Origin: Symsagittifera roscoffensis
Lineage: Eukaryota; Xenacoelomorpha; Acoela; Convolutidae
Direction of reading: 5' to 3'
DNA: 64,000 bases
NCBI RefSeq assembly: GCF_963678635.1
Contig: NC_087062.1
Location: 83,226,012-83,290,011, forward strand
In this document: one piece after another, positions 11,694 to 23,849 of the stretch
Numbering within the stretch: position 1 is the first letter of the stretch
Layout of the letters: the number at the start of each line of letters is the position of its first letter
The notes under the pieces: generated by a model
The model's input: only the letters and a program-made list of their open reading frames with translations
Database searches by the model: none
Told to the model about the DNA's origin: nothing
Made by a program: the position numbers and the translations under genes

Positions 11694-12568
11694 TTATTTG
11701 TTCAATCCACGAGCATCACTTGATATGGCCCGTGAACTTTCATTGTGTCGAGTGCCACCAGTCGTTAAGAAGGCTCGCACTTCCCTCGATTCAGAAGGTG
11801 GCTCTGCATGTCTCAGATAATCTGCATAAATGTCCAGGTGCATTATATTGAGCTCTGAAGGTTCACTCTGATTTCTGATTGCCTGATGTCCCGAAAACGA
11901 GATGATCGACTGTATCTTACTGTCGCGTGGCACCATCCCGAATGTCTGTCCTGAGATCACATTCAAATACGTGCTCAAACTGCTTGGTGCCTTCGTTCCT
12001 TCCATCAAAGATGCTTCAAAGTCGTTGAGCTGATCTTGAATTCTCTCGTTCTCCAGTTCGAGCTTGACATTTTGTCCAATTTCCATTGTTGCCAACTCCT
12101 GCTGAACCCTCTTCAGGCATCTCTTGCCCTGGCTTATAGTCAATCTTAAAGTCATTAGCTACGGTTTCAGGTTCTTTTCCGCTTGTTTCCTCTAACACGG
12201 CTTGCATTTTCTTCGTAACCAGCTTTTGTGGTTTCTTTTTCCTCTGCGCTTCCGCCTCGCTCATCAGGCGTGCCTTGCTGAATTTAACGCCTGACAAAGA
12301 TTTCTCGTTCCTTTGGTGCTTGATATCTGCCACAGCATCTCAAAATTGTGGACAGTCTGATTTCAAATGACCCTCCAGGTTTGCAAAAGAAATACTTGGG
12401 GCCAAATTTTGCAATCACTCCTCTCATAAAACTTTCATGACCGATGTCCGACGCGTCTTCATATTCAAGGCTACAACCTATCGCCTTTATGTACTGTTGA
12501 TAGGTTGGGCATGCTGATATATGATGGTCTGTGGAACTGCAGTTTGCACAAAAGTGTCTCTTGTCCAT
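11694..12568 (-). pseudogene. gypsy Gag nucleocapsid zinc knuckle and linker
   Basis: The minus frame 12568-12284 opens with a CX2CX4HX4C zinc knuckle (Cys, Cys, His and Cys at codons 7, 10, 15 and 20), the nucleocapsid motif that binds retroelement RNA. A Lys/Ala/Glu-rich linker follows in overlapping frames (12333-12016, 12155-11694) and leads to the protease. The frame changes mean this is a broken Gag-Pol polyprotein. Orientation and order (gag, knuckle, protease) agree with the flanking segments. Confidence 0.7.
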
Positions 12569-12694
12569 ATTATCCCTGGACGTGTACCAGTTGTTACCCT
12601 GGTTTGCAGGTCCTTTGTTAAAAAAGCCATAACTGCTTTTGTACTAACCTGATTTCATCGGAGGCTTCAAAAACAGATGTTCCTTGGATTTTTG

Positions 12695-13244
12695 TCACAG
12701 CTCTCCCGGTGTAGGTCCATTGGTTGAAGGAGGTGTGTAGTTTGTCGCTAACATTGTCCTGAGCTCATCGTTCTTCACGCCATCAACGAACTTTGAAGCT
12801 ACTGCCAAGTTCATCCTGCTAATTGACTGGTCCGGTTGAATGCGCCTTCCCAGCATTTCTAAGTCATCTGATTTCATCTTCATGTTACCTTCGTTTCTCG
12901 AAGCGCATCATTTCTTGGTGCTCTTGCACTCAAGAGCCAAAGCGGTTCATAAGTATCTCGAAGACTTTCTCGGCGTTGTCCCGCTGGTATTGCTTTTTGG
13001 CCATCAAGCAATTCAGGGCTGTCCCTTCCAAGTTGCTGGTGAGCGCATTGCATTCTTGTTTTACTGTCAAGTCTTCTTCCTTAAAAAGCAGCTTCATGAC
13101 TTTTATCCAGGTATCTATACACCCGTAGGATTCATCCTTGAACCATCTCGGTTTCTTGAAAACCCTTTTGGACTTCTCACTGCGCTCATTGGTCATGGAT
13201 AACCTTACAAGGAGCGTCTCCAGGGACAAGTTTAGAAGTTGCAT
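12695..13244 (-). pseudogene. gypsy Gag capsid-like core
   Basis: The minus frame 13244-12930 contains FKKPRWFKDE, WIKVMKLLF and LEGTALNCLMAKK with a predicted helical layout, as in the retrotransposon Gag domain of gypsy elements. A second frame, 12883-12695, continues it. Part of it (13138-13250) is duplicated at 15745-15845 beyond R copy 2. Assignment rests on pattern and on context next to the zinc knuckle and protease. The frame is interrupted and unlikely to make protein. Confidence 0.6.
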
Positions 13245-13521
13245 CCAGTGAACATCGCTTTTGATCGTTCTTATTTGTTGTTTGATGCTCTGGATTTTCC
13301 CTCCTGTCGGACTCGCTGGGCTGAGCTCTTTCCTGGTTCAAATGGTTCCAATCGGCGCTTAAATCAGTTTATGTCACAATGTTGCACCCCGTGAATATCG
13401 CGTTTAATCGTTTATATTTGTTGTTTGATGCTCTGGATTTTCCCTCCTGTCGGATTCGCTGGGCTGAGCTCTTTCCTGGTTCGAATGGTTCCAATCGGCG
13501 CTTAAATCAGTTTATGTCACA
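13244..13521. repeat. ~135-bp tandem duplication of gag sequence
   Basis: Two adjacent copies begin TGTTGCA(T/C)CC and end in ATGTCACAA, at about 13244-13378 and 13379-13521. A third, diverged copy of the gag part lies at 15868-15990. The second copy runs directly into repeat R copy 2. Confidence 0.75.
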
Positions 13522-15733
13522 AAACTGGGTGTTTTGGTTAAATTTTATCGAACAAAAAATGATATATTTGTTTTTTTTTGGAAGCACTACCGCCTATTAC
13601 TACGGTCAATCAGTTGCGTCACTTAATACTCCTTCTACTGAGCTGCCAATCAAATTCTGTTGAAACCTTCAACAAAAATTTAACACAGAGGCGAAGCAAA
13701 GCTTCGCAACGTCATACCATACGAACATAGCATTGCAAAGGTCACCTAGCAAACATTAGTCAAGTCATAGAGTAGGCACGTCGTAAGCCAACCAGAATCG
13801 ATAAAAAAACAGAGCATGTTAGCTTTCTTATCTCGATTCTGATCGGCTTACGGTAGGTTTTCCAAATGATGCCAACTGACTTCTATCTTGCGTGGTAGGA
13901 TGCTAAATTGAAGGCTGTTCAGTCCTGTATTTGCTTGAAACGCAGGAAAAAATCTAATTTACCATTTCATTTTTCAAGTCACTCAGTTTATTTCAGTTAA
14001 AAAGTTTATACTGAGAACGCGTAACATGGCTAAAATTTTATTTGTTTTACTCCTCAAAGTTATCTTGAAACGCAGGAAAAAAATCTAACTTACCATTTCA
14101 TTTTTCAAGTCACTCAGTTCATTTCATTTAAAAAATTTACACTGAGAACGCGTAACATGGCTAAAATTTTATTTGTTTTACTCCTCAAAGTTATCTTGAA
14201 ACGCAGGAAAAAAATCTAACTTACCATTTCATTTTTCAAATCACTCAGTTCATTTCAGTTAAAAAGTTTATACTGAGAACGCGTAACATGGCTAAAATTT
14301 TATTTGTTTTACTCCTCAAAATTATCAGGAGTTCAGCGCGGTTAAAACAATTTAATCGAAAGACAAAATTACGTTGTTATCCTCTTTTCATTCACTAAAT
14401 ACCAATGTGTAACATTCGCCCGGAAGTAAATACGACTGGCTAGCGTGTAAACACAGCTTCACATTCTTTAACTGTCTCTACCAACGCCAGTACAATGTGT
14501 GGTCCATTAACATCGGGTCGACAAAACGCTATTGGCCAATCCGCGCAAATTAACATAGTTACATGCAAAAAGAGTGAGTTTATGGCTGGGTCTCCCCGGA
14601 CCATGAGTATCCCCAGACCACGATGTCACTACTAAAAACAGGGCTACTACTTTTTATCATATTACGATTGTTTCTGTTCAGTAGATAAAAATCATAATAT
14701 CCATCGGATAGGGAACAACCCTTTCCCTCAAAACTTATCGTACTAGAAAAATTGAGCTTGATGTTGACTTAACAATTGATTATTCTAGGAAGCTAAAATT
14801 GCTTAAAAAAACTTCAGTTTGCGGTCTTTCCCCGAGACTCTTCCGGATTCCTGAATCCGGTCAAAGAGGTCTTCTTGAAGACCAGGAGGGGTATCAAAAA
14901 CGTCCCAATAGCACTCCTGATTCTCGGAAACTGCCCCGTAAGGATTGTAGCTGCACAGTCGTTATAATTCGGAATGCTCTTCCGCTAACATTTTCGACTA
15001 TAATTTCTGTCCTCTCACTCGTTAGCCGCACGTCTGTATTATATCTTAGAATACTTCCTTTATCGCTTTAGAGAGAGATGCAAGATATTCTTCTATTCAG
15101 TAAAATTATTCAAGGAAAGTATAAGGTTTTATGGAGAGAGGCATCAACGAACAGCTCAAACAAACGTTCGAGCAAAAAGAATCGTTCGTATTTCTCCAAT
15201 AAACGAAACTTCTGGCACCGAGTTAGTCTCCTATATAAACGAATTGGCAGCCAAGTGAACATTTCTGGAGCAAGTGTCCAGAAAGAATTATCAGATTTTC
15301 ACTGGAACTACTTCAGGTCTTTAAATTTGATTGGTCAAAAAAATTTTGAAGCTTTTTCAGATATTTTTGTCATTTTCAGACATATTTGTCATGTTTCAGT
15401 TTGATGATTTACAAAATGTGCAAAACCGTGGGCAGAGGTGTTGGTTGGGGACCTTCACCTGGAGCTGAACGACCAGTAAGGGGTAAAATTTTGTTTGGGC
15501 TGTTTTTTCTTTATTGATTGCCATATGAGCATAGCCTGCGAGGAAGAACTGACCGCAATTTTGCTGCTACCACCATTCCTTAGACTGGTCCTGAAAATAA
15601 AACTCACCTGGAAATCAAGATTTTGGGCAAACTTTCTTACTATCACTCAATGAGTTCAATTTAGGGTACCAGGCAAACTTGCTTTTTATCACTTAATGGG
15701 TTTAAATTTCTCATCCTATAAATCGCTACTACC
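13503..15733. mobile_element. interspersed repeat R, copy 2 (short form)
   Basis: Near-identical to copy 1 over its whole length except for an extra 131-bp tandem unit and the absence of segment X and of the second alpha-beta block. Gag sequence lies on both sides, and part of it is present twice, so insertion was accompanied or followed by duplication. No intact coding frame is present. The open frames at 14799-15071 and 15078-15404 show no family motifs. Confidence 0.75.
13934..14335. repeat. 131-bp tandem repeat, three units
   Basis: Units start with TTGAAACGCAGGAAA at 13934, 14065 and 14196. They match the two-unit array at 7957, which shows copy-number change since the two R copies separated. 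Confidence 0.85.
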
Positions 15734-16895
15734 ATAAGCCTTATACAATCTCGGTTTCTTGAAAACCCTTTTGGACTTCCCACTGCGCTCATTGGTCATG
15801 GATAACCTTGCAAGTAGCGTCTCCAGGGACAAGTTTAGAAGTTCGAACGCTTCGGCCATCGCTGTTGCATCCCGTGAATTTCGCGTTTGATTGTTCATAT
15901 TTGTTGTTTGATGCTCTGGATTTTCCCTCCTGTCGGATTCAATGGGCTGAGCTCTTTCCTGGCTCGAATGATTCCATCTATAGGAATCACCTCTTCTACT
16001 CGCTTGTGCGTCTCGCGTAGGTCGTTCGGTCGAGATTAGCCTACTGCCAACCTCCTCTTATATTCGTGGGAATCCTAGGCTGATGACTCCCAGTGGCGTT
16101 ACTGGACGCGTTACCCCTTCATCTTTTGTACCATACGCCCTTCCTCTGTTTGGATTCTCGTTTACTTCACTGTCAGCCTTCTGCTAGCCTCTCTCGAGTG
16201 TGTTCATCTATTTCTAGATCCGCTCCTGTTTACCAGGAGTCCATCCAATCTATCCATTATAGCCTGAGTGCGTCTTTCCAGCCTTGCGTCTATCCTTGTA
16301 TCGAGAGTCCCAATACTGCTCTTGTTGACTCCGAAGTTACTCCAGATCACCTCTCAATCGTTTCTCTCTTTCTTCAGCCTCTTTTATCATTCGCGACAAG
16401 TTTCTGGCCAAGTACTCATCCGTACTGCCCTTTAATTGTTTTTCGCTCTTACTAACCTCCTGTCTATGGCAATTTATTACCTTGCTCAGGCTTTCTCTCT
16501 CAACATGAACTGCTCTTTCTAATTCACTCATTCTTATTGAATTCTGCTTACCCATGCTGTCCAGAATCCTGGCCAAGGCCTCTCCTATTGATGCTCCGTT
16601 GTCTACCAATGGAGTCACTAGTGGTGGCGTCCCCTTGCTCGTGCCCGGCAGCTTAGTACTAGTCGAAACTCGCGCTGTTCCTCTCTGTCGCGGTGATCCT
16701 TCATAATCAGCCTCTAGTACCCTTAGTGTGGTCTTTTCTGATTGCATGTCCGAATTGATGACTTTCCTGAACTCTCTTCGCCTTGTTTGCGGGTGCCTCG
16801 TTTTCAGGAGTCGAGCTGCTCAAGTTTTCAGTAGTCGAGTTTCTTACTTCCGCCTCACTTGATTCGCATGCTACCGAGTTGTAGCCTGACCACAT
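15734..16895 (-). pseudogene. gypsy Gag N-terminal part (degenerate)
   Basis: On the minus strand, frames 16895-16707 and 16747-16337 give a charged, Ser/Thr-rich, coiled-coil-prone protein (IGEALARILDSMGKQN, MIKEAEEREKRLRGD) as expected for the N-terminal part of Gag. Several frame breaks carry it on to about 15745, where it meets R copy 2. The 15745-15850 part matches 13140-13250, the Gag core. Together with 11113-13500 this outlines one minus-strand gypsy gag-protease unit disrupted by R. Confidence 0.55.
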
Positions 16896-18760
16896 ATAAT
16901 ATTACCACAACACGATAATGTCCGAAGGTTTTAACTAACAAGTGACCACGAATCTTATTAAGTTATCAAAGTGCAGTGTTTCCAATTTATGCACAGCAAA
17001 AAAAAACATTATATTTTTGATAAAGTGCCAGCACAACCTGATGATGTCAAAACCTTTGAAAGATATTGCACTCACTCCAATCAAAAACAAAAGTTACAAA
17101 AATATAAAAACATTTATTCAACCTGAAGAAGAAAAAAATGTATGTGTATTGCGATTGTTCTGTCTCAATTTATTAGTCAAACTGGCTTCCAAACCAAGAA
17201 ATTTCTCTGTTCAGTGCCGCAGTAAATAGACAAAACTTGAAGACAGTTTTTTTTCTATAATATGGGACTATTGGACTCACCGAGTTCAGTATTACCAATC
17301 CACATTCGGATTGCCCGAGCTTGACCCTCTAAAACTTTTGAGGCAACCACTATTCTGAGAAACAATTTCGGATTCCAATTCCAAATAATTCACTGTCGAA
17401 CTTATTTTCGGTTAGATTTAGAGTTGCGAATTTCTGAGTTTAGAACTGTTTTGGTTTTACTATGGTCTTTTCAGTTTTTATTTAGTGGCAGGTTACCAGT
17501 GCAGTCACTGGTTTTCTGTCTGGTTTGAGATTCTTTTTCGTCCTAATAATAAATACTATTAATTTAGTGTATGGTTTCTGTTTATGTTTGCAAGGAAAAA
17601 TTTCTTAGAGTCCTCTGGATCGGCGTTCAGGGGCAAAATACAGGACCCCTCCCAATTGAGACCGCCCCGTGTTGCCCAAATAGAACTCCTCCGATCCGGG
17701 ACCCCTCAAGATTGGCAGAATATGACTCTCAGGGATTGACAAAAACAAAACCCTACCGAATTGGGACCCCTCCTGATTGGCAAAACATGAACACTCCGGA
17801 TTGAAGCTAAGCTGGTTATTTAACAATTTTCCTTAACTGTGAGGGGTCTTCTGATGGACCTCTTTCCGACTTGACTGTCATTTTCCAGGTTCAAAACCCT
17901 TTTTTCAATTCAATTTCATAAAAAAGTTTTATTCAACCAACGCTATCTTTTGAGAGGGGTATAAGGGCTATCAAAATTTTTTTTTCAAAATGTGAAGGGT
18001 CCGTCTTCAAAAACCTGTTGTTTTGCTAAACAATCAAAAAAGTTTTCATTGTTCACTTTCTTCGAAATTGATTAGCTTGTGCTCAAGCTTGCTTAATTTC
18101 TAATCTGACGGTACAAAAATGAATTGAATCGGTCCAGTGGTTCTAAGGTTGTAAAGCAAAACTTCTTTTGCGCAAATTTAAAATTTTTTCAAACATATAG
18201 CTTGGGCCTAACTTTTTCTGATGTTCTTGTCTTATTGACCTAAGTTATTTTGATCCGAGCTCAAAATTCCTTTATTTTATTAGTTCAGTGCAAAAAAAAA
18301 CGTTCTAAAACTTTGTCAAAAACAAAACTATTTGATTTTCTCCGGATTGATGAATTCACTAAATCAAGCTCGTTAAATTCAATTTCACTGGGGAAAATTG
18401 TTGGCAAACAAGTTCTAAAACCTGTCGATTGTCTAGTGTATGTTGTTCGAACATTTTTTTTATAACGCTAACTTAAGAGTTTCAAAGTTTTTTTAAAGTT
18501 TTGTGTTATTTCGTTTTTCCAAACATCACGAAAAGTCGGATTTCGGTATCCAATTCGTCTCAACCACGTCCGAACTAAATCCAATCCGTTCTCTAGTTTT
18601 ATTAGTCGAATTACGATGTAACTCACTAACTTAGTGCTTTTTTTGTTTCGAAAAACAACGATATCTCAAAAATCGCGATTTGTTGGTGTATCAAATTATA
18701 ACTATTTTGACCCCTAAAAACGGTCTGTTTGACAGAAAAATGGTATGGGAATAATCATAC
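16896..18760. other. no gene seen; short imperfect repeats
   Basis: I find no supported exon. At 17635-17805 a GGGACCCCTCNNGATTGGCA motif recurs two to three times in a locally GC-richer patch. The remainder is AT-rich with short ORFs only. Confidence 0.4.
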
Positions 18761-18766
18761 TGGGGG

Positions 18767-18774
18767 TATAAATA
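18767..18774 (+). promoter_or_regulatory. TATA-box-like element
   Basis: TATAAATA sits in GGGGGTATAAATAG. An initiator-like TCAGT lies at 18810-18814, about 45 bp downstream, which is longer than the usual 30 bp. It precedes a small ORF at 18827. It could be a retroelement LTR promoter or chance. Confidence 0.3.
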
Positions 18775-18826
18775 GTGGTAACAATAGTTTTATACCCCTC
18801 CGAGTCCGTTCAGTATCAGAATTAAG

Positions 18827-19048
18827 GTGCTTATTTCGGACATTCGCAACTCGGTGGAGGGTCACTACAATGGAGTCACTGTCGAGCCCCCGATAGAATT
18901 ATATCGTATTTTCTGTACCAAACAGGATGCAAAACTTGTTAACGATCAAAACAGTCTATTGTTGTTGTCCTTCAGACCCTTCCTGCTGCTTCTTGCACTG
19001 CTTGCTGGATCAGCCTTCTACTCCTATCACTTGAACCCTCCGAATTGA
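18827..19048 (+). CDS. hypothetical ORF with a C-terminal hydrophobic segment
   Basis: A 73-codon open frame, locally GC-richer than its surroundings, with a Leu/Phe-rich span near codons 44-67 that could cross a membrane. It begins at a GTG codon and has no in-frame ATG, so translation from here is doubtful unless it is an exon. No homology recognised. Its only support is the TATA-like box 60 bp upstream. Confidence 0.15.
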   Translation: MLISDIRNSVEGHYNGVTVEPPIELYRIFCTKQDAKLVNDQNSLLLLSFRPFLLLLALLAGSAFYSYHLNPPN

Positions 19049-19579
19049 GCATAAAATAGCCTTAACGTGCTTAAATACCCAAACAACTCTACAATTCAGG
19101 CTCCAAAAAATGGCACAATTTTGCTCGTAACGGTCCTATTTGATATAAATGCGTCTATTAGCAATATATCTAACAACCACAAACGGGAGGGTCGGATCAC
19201 ATCTCGTATGAGGTGATGATTTCTACTGATTTAAAAAAAAATTTCTCTTTTTGAACCTATTTTTTTATGTTTTTGGTTTGTTCTTAGGTACTATACCAAT
19301 TTTTGTTTGGTTTCTTGTTTATCTTAAAGTGTTTTTGATCATATACCGCTCAGGGAACGACAAGACGACCCCACCCTTCAGGATACGTGATTTCTGGGTT
19401 TTAAGTATGTTAAAAAGCTAAATCTGGGAGTCCGTAAGGCTTCCGCGTTCCAAACCACCCGTATGGCTCTTGGTTAAGGGCCTTATTTAGAGCATCCGCT
19501 CGGCGCGGAGTGCTTCGTTAACAGGTCTGCCGATCATGATGTTAAAATAATAACACCCAGGAACGCCATAAAAACATAT

Positions 19580-20215
19580 ATGCATAATTCACCCGGAAGT
19601 ACAAAGTAACGGAAAAAAGCTAGGTTAAAAAACGACTGGTGTGTGGTTCATTAACATCGGGTCGACAAAATCGTTACAACTTAAATGCTATTGGCCAAAC
19701 GGCGCAAATTTACAAAGTTACATGCAAAAATAGTGAGCTCATGGCTGGGTCTCAGTATCCCCAGACCACGAGGTCACTCCTAAAAACAAGGCTACTACTT
19801 ATTATGATTTTACGAGTCCTTTGATGATTTTCATTTTTGTGGATATGGTCATTTTTATCTGTTCAGTAGATAAAAATTATCATATCCATCGAAGATGCAT
19901 CAAACCTTTCCCTCAATTTCTAGCTTCTCATACTGTGAAAATGAACTTGATGTTAAATCAACTCAATTCTTGACATTCCAGGAAGCTAAAATTGCTAAAA
20001 GTCCAGTTTGAAGTCTTTCCCCGAGACCCACCCGAATTCCTGAATCCGGTCGAAGAGGTGTTCCTGAAGACCAGGAAGGGTAGCAAAAACCTCCCAATAG
20101 CACTCTTATTCTCGGGAATTTCCCCGTGAGGATTGTAGCTGCTCAATTCGGAATGATCTTCCGCTAATACTTTCGACTATAATTTCTATCGTTTATCTTG
20201 TTAGTCGCATGCCTG
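19580..20215. repeat. interspersed repeat R, diverged partial copy 3
   Basis: Matches 8320-8960 and 14430-15040, including the strings CATTAACATCGGGTCGACAAAA and GCTATTGGCCAA, but with many substitutions and an insertion, so it is older than the other two. It ends near the CTGTATTTTATC block. No coding potential. Confidence 0.75.
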
Positions 20216-20689
20216 TATTTTATCAGCAAAAATCGTCGCTCTAATTTTTGCGGTTTTAGTGTTTGCATAAAACAAAATCGTTATGTGTCAGGCACGCCTA
20301 ATTCGAAAATTTAAAAAATTTTTCTACGCTCCAAACTAACCCCTCCAAATACGTTCAATTGATCGATCAACACTACTAATCGTTCAAAACAGCCACTTTC
20401 AGACTGAACGGTTCCTAACAAAAAAAGTTCGTTGAAAAATTCGAGCACCCAGCAACTCCACTGATAAGGCGTAAGCTGATTTGGACAAAGGCTTTTTTAA
20501 TCTGTTTATAGCGATGATTCTTTAACATATAAAGGCGGCTCTGATACTACTATCATTAGCTTACGTGATTTATCATTTGGCGAAAGCGATATAAATTATC
20601 TTCTCAAGCAGTTGCAGCTGAACGCTTGCGTCCGTTTTTTCTCATGCTGATGCGTTCGCGTCCATGACATTTGTTCTTTTTAGCCTCAT

Positions 20690-21480
20690 CTCCTTAAAGT
20701 GCTTATATTATGCCGTTTCAAAAATCTGATTCGAAATCAGACGTTTCAAAATACCGAGGCACTAGTATTTTCTAGCGCTTATCGCGGTCTCGAAAAACTC
20801 CTTTCCAGTTTCATAAGTTCACAAGGACGTCAAAAACTGCATGGTCCTGTCTAAAAAAGCTAGAACGTTCAGTCAGACAGTTCTTAGAGTATGTCGATAA
20901 AATTCACAATTGTAGTCATGCAAATGAAAGCTTTTGTTCTGTCCATTTTGCATTCAAAAGGCATTTGACTCCGAGTCGCATAACCAACTGCTCAGAAAAC
21001 TATCTGGTCTTGGTTTTGACGATCAGTTCAATAATTTACTATCATTTCATCTGTCCAATCGAAATCAAAAAGTACGCAAAATTTTTTTTTTGCTATATAG
21101 TTTTTATTCCCAATGGTGTCCCACAAGGAAACATTCTCGGAATAATATGTTAATGTTTATAATAATATCAATAGTTTTCCCAAATCAATCACTCATTCTT
21201 TTCTGTTCTTATTTGCTAACGACCGAAACTACTGTTTAGAGTCACCTGTTCAGAAAACATTTAGTCTGACAAATGTGTGGCCGGGAGCTGGCCCATGCAA
21301 AATGGTCTCAATTTCCATCTAGCTAAAACAAAACTTAAATCGAACGGTATTTCATGTTATAGCATCTTTCTTCAGGGTCTACCTTATATTCAGATGACCA
21401 TCTTAAAGACGTTGGAATTTATATCACCCCCACCTTATCATGGAATCACCTTATCTCGTTAAAGCTCGAAAAAGCAACAA
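20690..21480 (+). pseudogene. non-LTR retrotransposon reverse transcriptase remnant
   Basis: Frame-shifted but ordered reverse-transcriptase motifs are visible on the plus strand. They are DVSKYRG near 20740, an LEYVDKIHNCSHANESF stretch near 20890, QKAFDSESHNQLLRKLSGLGFDD at 20950-21030 (motif A region), GVPQGNILG near 21115 (motif B region), and GLNFHLAKTKLK near 21310 followed by a diverged LKTLEFI..SWNH-like end. This is the order of Jockey/CR1/RTE-type RT domains. The YxDD catalytic box is damaged (expected near 21215). Endonuclease and 3' tail are not seen. The element is dead on arrival or long decayed. Confidence 0.8.
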
Positions 21481-21489
21481 TATTTATTA

Positions 21490-23849
21490 TTTATATTGTA
21501 ATATTCAATATACACTTGTGGAAAAGTCAAACAAAAATTGAGGTTTTTAATCTCTAAAAAAAATCGAAATTTAGGGACCATTTTTACTTTGAGTTTTGAC
21601 AAAATTTGTACATGGACCGAAAGCAAACAAGACTGCTCGTATCAGGGCAAAGCCCTGAATGTTCCGACTGCCTTTTAAGGTTTATGGAGCAGCAATAACA
21701 TTAAAAATTTCAATGAAATAAAACAAAATGAAAAAAAAATGCCTAAAATTTGAAATTTTTTATACAAATCATCCCCCACACGCCATATAAAGTACAAAAG
21801 GATAAATTTCGCTCCTTGTAACAAACCAATTATGGCAAATAGGCTTCTTTTAACCAATTTGGAACGATTTCTAAGATGGATTAACTCTCCGCTTACGCGT
21901 TAATAACGCAAAATATATCGCGCGTTAATTGTCCCAAATTGGCCAAAATGGCAATCTTTAAACCCCCGTAACTTTACGAAAAATGATCACAGGTGAAATA
22001 TCTTTTCAAATTTGAGCTCAGGACAACAATACCTTTCGAATGATAACAAAAAATTCCATCAAAAATGGCTAGTTAAAAAGTCGAAATTTGTCTGAAGAAA
22101 AAAAAACCCACCCCGAGCACAAATATTCCGTTACTTTCGTATCGAAAGTCGGAACAATAATCTGAAATACTCTCTCTGAAAGTATCAATTTTTAAATTAA
22201 AGCGTTTAACAGTTTTTTCCGGTTCTGAAAAAGCCAGTTTTCACCGTCGGCGCTAGATTTTGCATCTTAATGAATTCTTTTTCGAATCAGCAGAGCAAAA
22301 AATTTGCTCATGCTACGTGAAACATTCTCAGCAAGAAAATTGAAATAAACAGTGTGACAACTTTATTAAACTCAGCTGTTTCTTACATTATCACGCGTTT
22401 CGAAAAAACAGTGCAGATCATGAAAGCTAGCACGTTCAGACCCAGTAAAAACTAGCAAAAGCTTCAAATTAAAAATTGAGAATTTAGAGAAGATAGTTCT
22501 GATGAATTGCTGTCGTTTTAAGTTTTAAGTAAAAATTCTCAAAACTGGTCCTTAAATTTAAGCATTTTAAAACTGAACTTAATATGTGCCTAGTTTTGTT
22601 CACTAGTGTAACTCGCGTGATAAAGGACGGAGTTGTAAATATATATTTCTTGTGTGAGGTCCATCTTATGCTCATATTACCATATCCGAATCCAGATCGG
22701 GAAATAGATCTAGTCAGAGAACATTTTTCTCTGTATTTAAATCTCCAATTCTTTCTGTCTCCAGTTCAATCAACAAATCGAAGAAATCTTGGATCTCGGC
22801 AAATTTCAACCCAAGCAATTCGTTCACCTTCTTTCATAATTGTCGATTTAAGTCTTAAACTATTCATAAACTTGAAATTTTAACTCGTTTATAATTTAAA
22901 ACGATGTCTTAATTTTAAAACGATGTCTAGTTTTTGACCGCTCTTTGCAGTAAGCGGAAAAAAAATGAAATGAAAGCCACGGGTTCAATAAATTTTTCAA
23001 TATGAAAACAAAATCACAACTACCCACATTGCTGAGCCGAAATCAAATTTGTTGACACTGAGACGAAGCACAGAAATTAGAAGTCGAAAAAATATATAAA
23101 TGATGAAAAAACTGTCTACCGCAACTTCCCTACTTCCTTGGTCTTAATTAAAGTCCATTCAAGACAAAAATGAGAAGCAAATCCTTTCAATACTTAGAAA
23201 AAATCGATTGCCATTTTAAAATTAGATATCTTTTTGCTTGTCACGTTTGAATTTAGTATCAAAATGAGTAAATTTTGCACAAAACGAACTATTATAGGAT
23301 GAAGTTCAAAATTGTTGATACCCTATATGCATTTGAATTGCTTCCAACAGACTTTACCATAGATTTCCACTGATAGATTTTCTTTCGCAAAGAAATATAT
23401 AATTTTATAAAGATTTTTTTTGTTTTCAATTCGATTGTGTCGCGGTGATTATTTTTGTAGTTTTTAGCAAAAAATTCTATGATATTCAACAAAAGTTATG
23501 CTAACATGAACATAGACAGATTTAGAAATTCCAGCAACAAAATTCAAGGAATTGGTACCGGATTTAAAGAACTCACTTTGAGCTCGACGCAGGATTTACA
23601 TAGAGGCAAAACTGAGCGTCGTTTTGGTGTTGAGTTTGCGCATCCGAAAATTTGGCGCCAGAGTTTCATCGATTTCATAAAATTTATCGGAAAAATCTAG
23701 TAAGAAGATATTTGTTTGATGAAGCCGACTGAATTAAAGCCGGCAACCAAAAAGCTGAAATTCAACCGATTTTAGTTGCAAAAAAAATAAGAGAAAACCA
23801 AATACAGCCCAAAATCTATTGAATCTGATAATAAGTTACGTGGATAAGG
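21490..23849. other. no gene seen; contains dispersed repeat B
   Basis: Apart from the repeat at 21598-22165, I see no exon with homology. An open frame at 22584-22883 (plus, 99 codons) is not supported by motifs. A short duplication, TTAAAACGATGTCT, occurs at 22898 and 22916. Confidence 0.35.
21598..22165 (-). repeat. dispersed repeat B, copy 1 (inverted relative to 36463-36945)
   Basis: The reverse complement matches 36463-36945 throughout: the CACCCCGAGC..ATTCCGTTAC end, GGCTAGTTAAAAAGTCGAAA, a run with AACGCGTAAGCGGAGA in complement, and CTGCTCGTATCAGGGC. Divergence is moderate. Short fragments of the same family lie at 33035-33105 and 35520-35600. No coding frame. Confidence 0.75.

Noticed and set aside
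11425-11851. Plus-strand ORFs across the gypsy protease
   Set aside because: They are antisense shadows of the minus-strand protease and linker, which carry the DTG motif.
12823-13202. Long plus-strand ORFs across gag (101 and 120 codons)
   Set aside because: Antisense to the Gag core. Composition is explained by the minus-strand coding remnant.
7957-14335. 130-bp tandem repeats as a CRISPR-like array
   Set aside because: Units are contiguous without unique spacers, too long, and lie in an animal mobile element.
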